Assembly (NCBI GenBank): GCA_001803565.1
Contig: MHDQ01000263.1
Coordinates: 1 to 9,727, forward strand
Length of the DNA stretch: 9,727 bases
Reading direction: 5' to 3'
Source of the DNA: Nitrospinae bacterium RIFCSPLOWO2_12_FULL_45_22
Lineage (GTDB): Bacteria; 2-12-FULL-45-22
Shown here: piece by piece, positions 5,294-9,727 of the stretch
Position numbering within the stretch: position 1 is the stretch's first letter
Layout of the letters: each line of letters opens with the position of its first letter
Translations under genes and position numbers: made by a program
The notes under the pieces: model-generated
Database searches by the model: none
The model's input: the letters and a program-made list of their open reading frames with translations, nothing else
What the model was told of the DNA's origin: nothing

Positions 5294-6919
5294 TTACGTT
5301 TGGATGCCTTTGTCCCCTATCTTCTCATAATCCAGGCCATGGTAGCGGGGTATTTCGGCTGCGATCTGGCGCATAATTTCTGCTGGCGTATGTTCTTGCC
5401 AGTCGTAACCCATAGCCCGGGCCACTCTACCAAGGATAACCTCATTAGCCAGAGACTCAGGCCGGGGTTGCATGGCCTTAAAGACCCGCTGTACCCGGCC
5501 CTTGTAATTAATAAAGGTGCCATCTACCTCAGCAAAGGTCGCACTGGGCAGGATGATATGGGCCCATTGGCAGCTAGCAGTAAAATTACTGGTCTGAATA
5601 ATCAGCAGCTCCAGGCTAGCTAATGCCTCATTGACCTGTTCGTTATCATAGCTTTCCGTTGGCTCTGCACCCATTATCCATAATCCCTTCAGGGGGTTAG
5701 CCGGGCTGAGCATCTCGGCAGCCCCTATACCACCGGCTCCTGGGCCTATTTCCAGGTCTATTGCCCCACGAGTATTAGGGGTCTTATCCTCACGGATCAA
5801 GAAATCATCCCCGTATCCGGTCAGGCCCTTGAGGAAGTCCAGGTTAGGGGTCTCCAGAACCTCATGAGCGAACTTTTTAAATAGATAATTAGCCTCATTG
5901 GTAGCCTTAGAAGATGCCAGGGCGCCTATTCTCTGCGGACCATATTCGGTCAGTATCTTCTGGACTCTATTTTTAATCTCGTTTATAGCCCGCTCCCAGC
6001 TCACCAGCACCAACTGCCCATCCTGACGGATATGGGGCTGCAAGACCCGGTTCTCATTGACGAGCTTGTAGCTTAGTCTCCCTTCGTCACAGAGCCAGCA
6101 GTCATTCACTTCAGGATTCTCCTTTGGCTTAAGGCGATATATCTGGGCCCGCTGTAAGTTAACATAATGTTTTTTGTTTATACAGATAAAAATATTGCAA
6201 CCATTGGCACACCCTGGGCAGACAGAGGGTGTAGAATACAAGAACCAGGGCCTTATCTTGAAGCGAAAATCCTTACTGGTCAATGCCCCTACCGGGCAAA
6301 TATCTACCGTATTGATTGAGTAGGGGTTATCGAGTTGTTGTCCGGGAAAGGTGGTTATTTGAGAATGATTGCCCCGGTTCTTGGTCCCTATTTCCGGCTG
6401 TTTAGCAATCTCTATACAGAAACGGATGCAGCGGGTACAGAGGATACATCGCTCGGCATCAAATACTATATGGGGGCCGATAGCTACCGCTTTGGGTCGC
6501 TTGATCTTCTCTTCTTTCGCAAAGCGGCTCTTATGCTGGCCAAATTCCATCATATAGAAATCTTGCAGGCCGCACTCACCTGCCTGATCACAGATAGGGC
6601 AATCTATAGGGTGATTGAGGAGCAAAAATTCTAACTGGGCCCGCTGTGCCCTTATGGCCTTAGATGAGTCGGTAGATACTATCATACCCTCTTCTACTGG
6701 CGTGCGGCAGGCGGGCTGCAGCTTGGGCTGGCCCTGGATTTCTACCAGGCACATGCGGCAGCAACCGGCAATGCTAAGCTTGGGATGGTAACAATAATGA
6801 GGGATGAAGATGCCGATACTCCTGGCTGCCTCTAAAATAACAGTACCATCCTCTGCCTGTAAGGCCTGACCGTTTATGGTAAGATTCTTCACCTCTATTT
6901 CCTGGTTTCTGGCAGACAT
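5294..6919 (-). CDS. nuoG: NADH-quinone oxidoreductase subunit G, compact form
   Basis: Iron-sulfur subunit of the NADH module, carrying electrons from NuoF toward NuoI. Cluster ligands in order, numbered from the ATG at 6919: N1b [2Fe-2S] Cys43, 54, 57, 71; N5 His103, Cys107, 110, 116; N4 Cys158, 161, 164, 208; extra cluster N7 Cys234, 237, 241 and Cys274 or 277. A molybdopterin-oxidoreductase-like domain follows. Its start (to about 360) and its end (about 410-510, with LPSATFAEVDGTF and GRVQR) are recognisable, but the long middle is reduced to about 50 residues. The total is 541 residues against roughly 700-900 in many bacteria. No frameshift is visible. The ATG overlaps nuoF by 25 bp and has no ribosome site. 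A GTG at 6892, with AGGA 7 bases upstream, gives a more usual N-terminus and may be the true start. Confidence 0.95.
   Translation of the reverse strand: MSARNQEIEVKNLTINGQALQAEDGTVILEAARSIGIFIPHYCYHPKLSIAGCCRMCLVEIQGQPKLQPACRTPVEEGMIVSTDSSKAIRAQRAQLEFLLLNHPIDCPICDQAGECGLQDFYMMEFGQHKSRFAKEEKIKRPKAVAIGPHIVFDAERCILCTRCIRFCIEIAKQPEIGTKNRGNHSQITTFPGQQLDNPYSINTVDICPVGALTSKDFRFKIRPWFLYSTPSVCPGCANGCNIFICINKKHYVNLQRAQIYRLKPKENPEVNDCWLCDEGRLSYKLVNENRVLQPHIRQDGQLVLVSWERAINEIKNRVQKILTEYGPQRIGALASSKATNEANYLFKKFAHEVLETPNLDFLKGLTGYGDDFLIREDKTPNTRGAIDLEIGPGAGGIGAAEMLSPANPLKGLWIMGAEPTESYDNEQVNEALASLELLIIQTSNFTASCQWAHIILPSATFAEVDGTFINYKGRVQRVFKAMQPRPESLANEVILGRVARAMGYDWQEHTPAEIMRQIAAEIPRYHGLDYEKIGDKGIQT
6890..6903 (-). 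promoter_or_regulatory. Alternative nuoG ribosome site and GTG start
   Basis: AGGA at 6903-6900 precedes GTG at 6892-6890 by 7 bases. The nuoF stop TAG (6897-6895) lies between them, so the genes would be coupled by a stop-start arrangement without overlap. The protein would begin VKNLTING (initiator read as Met), matching the usual NuoG start just before the first ferredoxin strand. The upstream ATG at 6919 has only A/T-rich sequence before it. Confidence 0.55.
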
Positions 6920-8166
6920 TGTTTATTAGTCAGGTGATAATCGAATTCATCACGGTATTTTTTTACCGCTGGCCCAATCGCCATAGCCGCAGCATCGCCC
7001 AGGGGACAGATGGCATTACCCATGATATTGTCACAGATCTCTATCAATAAGTCCGTATCACCAGGTCTACCATGCCCTTCTTCTATATGGTGCAAGATAT
7101 TCTCCAGCCATCCTGTACCTTCCCGGCAGGGGGTACATTGGCCACAGGACTCATGGTGGTAAAAATTAGCCAGGATCAAGGTCGAGCGGACAATACACAT
7201 AGTATGGTCCAGGACAATTATACCGGCTGAGCCTAGCATAGTCCCTGCCTTGGCCAGAGAATCAAAATCCATATTTACCTGTATCTCATCAGGTCTAAGG
7301 ATAGGCGTAGAAGAGCCACCGGGTATAACCCCTTTCAGTTGCCTCCCCTCGAACAGTCCACCAGCATGGTCAAAGATGATCTCGGGCAAGGGTGTACCCA
7401 TGGGGAGTTCATATACCCCGGGACGTTTTACCGGGCCACTGACACAATAGAGCTTAGGGCCATGGTTCTTATCTGTCCCTATGCTGGTATACCATTCCAC
7501 CCCTCGTTCAATGATATGAGGAACATTGGCTAAAGTCTCAACATTATTGATAGTAGTGGGGCAACCAAAGAGTCCTCGATTTGCCGGGAAAGGTGGCCGG
7601 ATGCGGGGCCAACCTTTCTTACCTTCGATAGATTCCATGAGTGAGGTCTCTTCTCCGCAGATATAAGCACCAGCACCAATAGGTAATAGAATGTCCAGGC
7701 TATAGTATTTACCCATAATATTCTGACCTAAGAAATTATGCTCATAAGCCTCCCGGATAGCAGCCTCGCAGCGCTGGATAGCTAGATTGAACTCACCCCG
7801 GATATAGAGATATGCCTGCTGTGCACCAATAGCATACGAAGCTATTATGATGCCTTCCAGCAGTTGGTGAGGGTCTTTCTCTAAGATAACCCGGTCTTTG
7901 AATGTACCGGGTTCGCCTTCATCGGCATTACAGATAAGATATTTCGGCCTCTCAGTCCCCTTGGGCATAAAACTCCATTTTACCCCGGCAGGAAACCCCG
8001 CCCCGCCCCGCCCCCGCAGCCCCGACCTCTTTACTATATCAATAATATCCTCGGGGCTATATTCTCCCAGGGCCTTAGCCAGGGCCTTATAGCCACCGGT
8101 AGCCCGATAAGTCTCTATCTTATGCGAATCGGGCAGATGGATATTTTTAGTAAGTAGCTTTTCCAT
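6895..8166 (-). CDS. nuoF: NADH-quinone oxidoreductase subunit F (NADH- and FMN-binding)
   Basis: The entry point for NADH electrons in complex I: it binds NADH and FMN and passes electrons to cluster N3. It has 423 residues, full length. GRGGAGFP at 52-59 is the glycine-rich NADH loop, and NADEGEPGTFKDR at 80-92 belongs to the FMN site. GAGAYICGEETSL at 164-176 is also conserved. N3 [4Fe-4S] ligands are Cys341, 344, 347 and Cys387 (in ICPLGD). It has no N-terminal thioredoxin-like extension and no C-terminal ferredoxin domain, which argues for complex I over NAD-dependent hydrogenase or formate dehydrogenase. It begins 2 bp after the nuoCD stop with only a weak ribosome site, suggesting translational coupling. 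nuoE, its usual upstream neighbour, is absent here. Codons 49-57 form an unusual G-rich tract. Confidence 0.97.
   Translation of the reverse strand: MEKLLTKNIHLPDSHKIETYRATGGYKALAKALGEYSPEDIIDIVKRSGLRGRGGAGFPAGVKWSFMPKGTERPKYLICNADEGEPGTFKDRVILEKDPHQLLEGIIIASYAIGAQQAYLYIRGEFNLAIQRCEAAIREAYEHNFLGQNIMGKYYSLDILLPIGAGAYICGEETSLMESIEGKKGWPRIRPPFPANRGLFGCPTTINNVETLANVPHIIERGVEWYTSIGTDKNHGPKLYCVSGPVKRPGVYELPMGTPLPEIIFDHAGGLFEGRQLKGVIPGGSSTPILRPDEIQVNMDFDSLAKAGTMLGSAGIIVLDHTMCIVRSTLILANFYHHESCGQCTPCREGTGWLENILHHIEEGHGRPGDTDLLIEICDNIMGNAICPLGDAAAMAIGPAVKKYRDEFDYHLTNKQCLPETRK
7996..8023 (-). other. Putative G-quadruplex motif in the nuoF sense strand
   Basis: On the minus strand (the nuoF mRNA strand) this 28-base stretch has five G-runs of 4 or 5, separated by loops of 4, 1, 1 and 1 bases. 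That satisfies the canonical four-tract G-quadruplex pattern with short loops, which usually fold stably. It encodes Gly49 to Gly57, including the NADH-binding loop, using GGG for four of the five glycines. The surrounding gene is close to balanced in GC, so the tract stands out. Confidence 0.7.
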
Positions 8167-8168
8167 AG

Positions 8169-9727
8169 CTACCGATCATTCTCTCCGCCGATCATATTTA
8201 TCATACCAAAGGTAGCTATAATGTCGGCCACTAACCCGCCCTGGATCATCTTGCTCATCCCTTGCATAAGGGCAAAGCAAGGGGGCCGACAGCGGCACTT
8301 GTATGGTTTGCCCGCACCATCACTAACAATATAGAACCCCAGTTCACCATTACCACCCTCAACCGGAAAATAGGCCTCTCCGGGGGGTGGTTTGATTCCT
8401 TCAAAGATGATCTTGAAATGGTGCATCAGGCCCTCAATAGAGTTATATACTTGTTCTTTCGGCGGTAAAATCACCCTTACATCGTCTAAATTGACCGGGC
8501 CCGGTGGTATCTGGTCCAGGGCCTGTTCGATGATCCGGATACTCTGGCGCATCTCCTCCATCCGTACTAGATAGCGGTCGTAATTATCCCCCTTAGTGCC
8601 CAGGGGTACTTCAAAATCCATCCGGTCATAAACCAGATAAGGCTGTGCCTTCCGCACATCATAACATATGCCGGTAGAGCGTAAGCAAGGGCCAGTAAAG
8701 GCCAAAGCTATGGCATCTTCAGCGGATATATAGCCGGTGCCCCGCATCCGGTCATAAAATATCCGGTTCTTGCTCAAAAGCTTATCTACATCGTTAATGG
8801 CCTTTCGGGCATCCTGCAGCGCCTGGCGGCATTTCTCATCAAACTTTTCCGGCAAATCAAAGGCCCAACCGCCTATCCGGCCACAACTGGGCGTAACACC
8901 CCGACCACCACCTACTTCTTCTATAAGCTTATAAAGGACCTCTCGGGCCTCAATAAAATAGAAAAATACGGTAAAGGCCCCTAACTCCATGGCATTAGCA
9001 GCAATACAGGTCAGGTGATCGGTGAGCCGGGATATCTCACTCATGATTACCCGAATATATTTACACCGTTCGGTTATCTCCACACCAAAGAGCTTCTCGA
9101 CAGTCATGATATAGCCTACATTATTGATCAGGGGTGAGACATAGTTTAGTCGGTCGGTATAAGGGATGCATTGGGTATAGGTGGCGTTCTCACATTCCTT
9201 CTCAAAGCCCCGGTGCAGATACCCCATCTCGACCTCAGAATTGACTATACGCTCGCCATCCAGCTCCAGTATAAGATGAATAATCCCATGCATGGCCGGA
9301 TGGGCCGGTCCCATATGAAGGAATAGGTGCTGGGTCTCTAAATCTTCTGCCTTGGCCTCAGGCCGGAATATCCTGGGCTGGTAAATAATCCGATCAATGG
9401 GCTGCTGTTTATCTTTAGGATAGTCTTTACGTAAGGGGTGCCCTTCAAACTGGTCATAGAGCAGGATGCGGCGCAAATCTGGATGGTTATTAAATTCTAT
9501 GCCATAAAAGTCATAGACCTCGCGCTCAAACCAATTAGCTGCTTGCCAAACCGGTGTTAGGGAGTCTATCCGGCAATCTTCTTCTGGCACCGGGGCCTTT
9601 ATCCTTAGCCGGTGATTATGCTGAAGGGAATAGAGGTGATAGGCTATCTCAAAGCGGGGGTTACGGCCCAAATAATCTACTGCGGTCAGGTCCATCATAA
9701 AATTATAAGCTAATGCCGGCTCATCCC
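8169..9727 (-). CDS. nuoCD: NADH-quinone oxidoreductase subunit C/D fusion (5' end outside window)
   Basis: Fused peripheral-arm subunits C and D, linking the iron-sulfur chain to the quinone site. The open frame runs through the right edge: residues DEPALAYNF precede the ATG at 9698 in frame, so that ATG is internal (MMDLTAVDY is a core NuoC strand) and the true start lies beyond the window. Counting from 9698, the NuoC domain covers about 1-95, ending in EGHPLRKDYP. A short linker follows, and NuoD runs from about 122 to 509, ending in GGENDR. Quinone-site residues are His137 in GPAHPAMHG and Tyr186 in DRLNY (equivalents of Thermus Nqo4 His38 and Tyr87). GPAHP replaces the common GPQHP. C-D fusion is known from E. 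coli and others. The gene ends 2 bp before nuoF. Confidence 0.96.
   Translation of the reverse strand, partial: DEPALAYNFMMDLTAVDYLGRNPRFEIAYHLYSLQHNHRLRIKAPVPEEDCRIDSLTPVWQAANWFEREVYDFYGIEFNNHPDLRRILLYDQFEGHPLRKDYPKDKQQPIDRIIYQPRIFRPEAKAEDLETQHLFLHMGPAHPAMHGIIHLILELDGERIVNSEVEMGYLHRGFEKECENATYTQCIPYTDRLNYVSPLINNVGYIMTVEKLFGVEITERCKYIRVIMSEISRLTDHLTCIAANAMELGAFTVFFYFIEAREVLYKLIEEVGGGRGVTPSCGRIGGWAFDLPEKFDEKCRQALQDARKAINDVDKLLSKNRIFYDRMRGTGYISAEDAIALAFTGPCLRSTGICYDVRKAQPYLVYDRMDFEVPLGTKGDNYDRYLVRMEEMRQSIRIIEQALDQIPPGPVNLDDVRVILPPKEQVYNSIEGLMHHFKIIFEGIKPPPGEAYFPVEGGNGELGFYIVSDGAGKPYKCRCRPPCFALMQGMSKMIQGGLVADIIATFGMINMIGGENDR

Noticed and set aside
5231-5623. Plus-strand open frame of 130 codons over the nuoG 3' end and the gap
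   Set aside because: It lies mostly antisense to nuoG, which has clear family signatures. The plus-strand translation shows no recognisable domain and has no convincing ribosome site.
6895-8166. NuoF considered as the HoxF/HydB/FdhB-type subunit of a hydrogenase or formate dehydrogenase
   Set aside because: It lacks the N-terminal thioredoxin-like and C-terminal ferredoxin domains of many such proteins, and it is embedded among unambiguous complex I genes.

Overview
The window is dominated by one right-to-left (minus-strand) operon for NADH:quinone oxidoreductase (respiratory complex I). Reading in the direction of transcription, from the right edge: nuoCD (a fused NuoC-NuoD gene whose 5' end lies beyond the window), nuoF, nuoG, nuoH, nuoI, nuoJ, nuoK and nuoN. 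The genes are packed with gaps of 0-26 bp or small overlaps, except for a 140 bp gap between nuoG and nuoH. Two small genes on the same strand follow nuoN: a minimal beta-carbonic-anhydrase-like protein and an antibiotic-biosynthesis-monooxygenase (ABM) fold protein. About 400 bp of repeat-rich, AT-rich noncoding DNA ends the window on the left.

The proteins cover the NADH input module (NuoF, NuoG), the connecting quinone-reducing module (NuoCD, NuoI) and much of the membrane arm (NuoH, J, K, N). In all of them the cofactor ligands or proton-path residues I could check by eye are present, so the locus looks functional. Three genes of the canonical A-B-C-D-E-F-G-H-I-J-K-L-M-N order are absent where they would be expected: nuoE (between nuoCD and nuoF), and nuoL and nuoM (between nuoK and nuoN). 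The junctions are clean, with 2 and 4 intergenic bases, so this looks like a settled gene order and not a recent deletion scar. nuoA and nuoB, if present, would lie off the right edge. NuoG is short (about 540 residues) because the middle of its molybdopterin-oxidoreductase-like domain is reduced.

Non-coding structure is notable. The left 400 bp holds a nested inverted repeat of several arms. Short CACGGAT/ATCCGT-type units spaced exactly 10 bp apart occur there, and a related pair sits inside the nuoG-nuoH gap. A single unit coincides with the end of the carbonic-anhydrase-like gene. The sense strand of nuoF carries a run of five G-tracts that fits the canonical G-quadruplex pattern, at the codons for the NADH-binding glycine loop.

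The organism is a bacterium with a bioenergetically complete-looking but reshuffled complex I. The NuoCD fusion, the N7 cluster in NuoG, frequent ATA and AGG codons, and the style of intergenic repeat suggest an uncultivated Gram-negative-type lineage (for example Desulfobacterota, Nitrospirota, Omnitrophota or Planctomycetota-like). The sequence alone does not let me choose among them.
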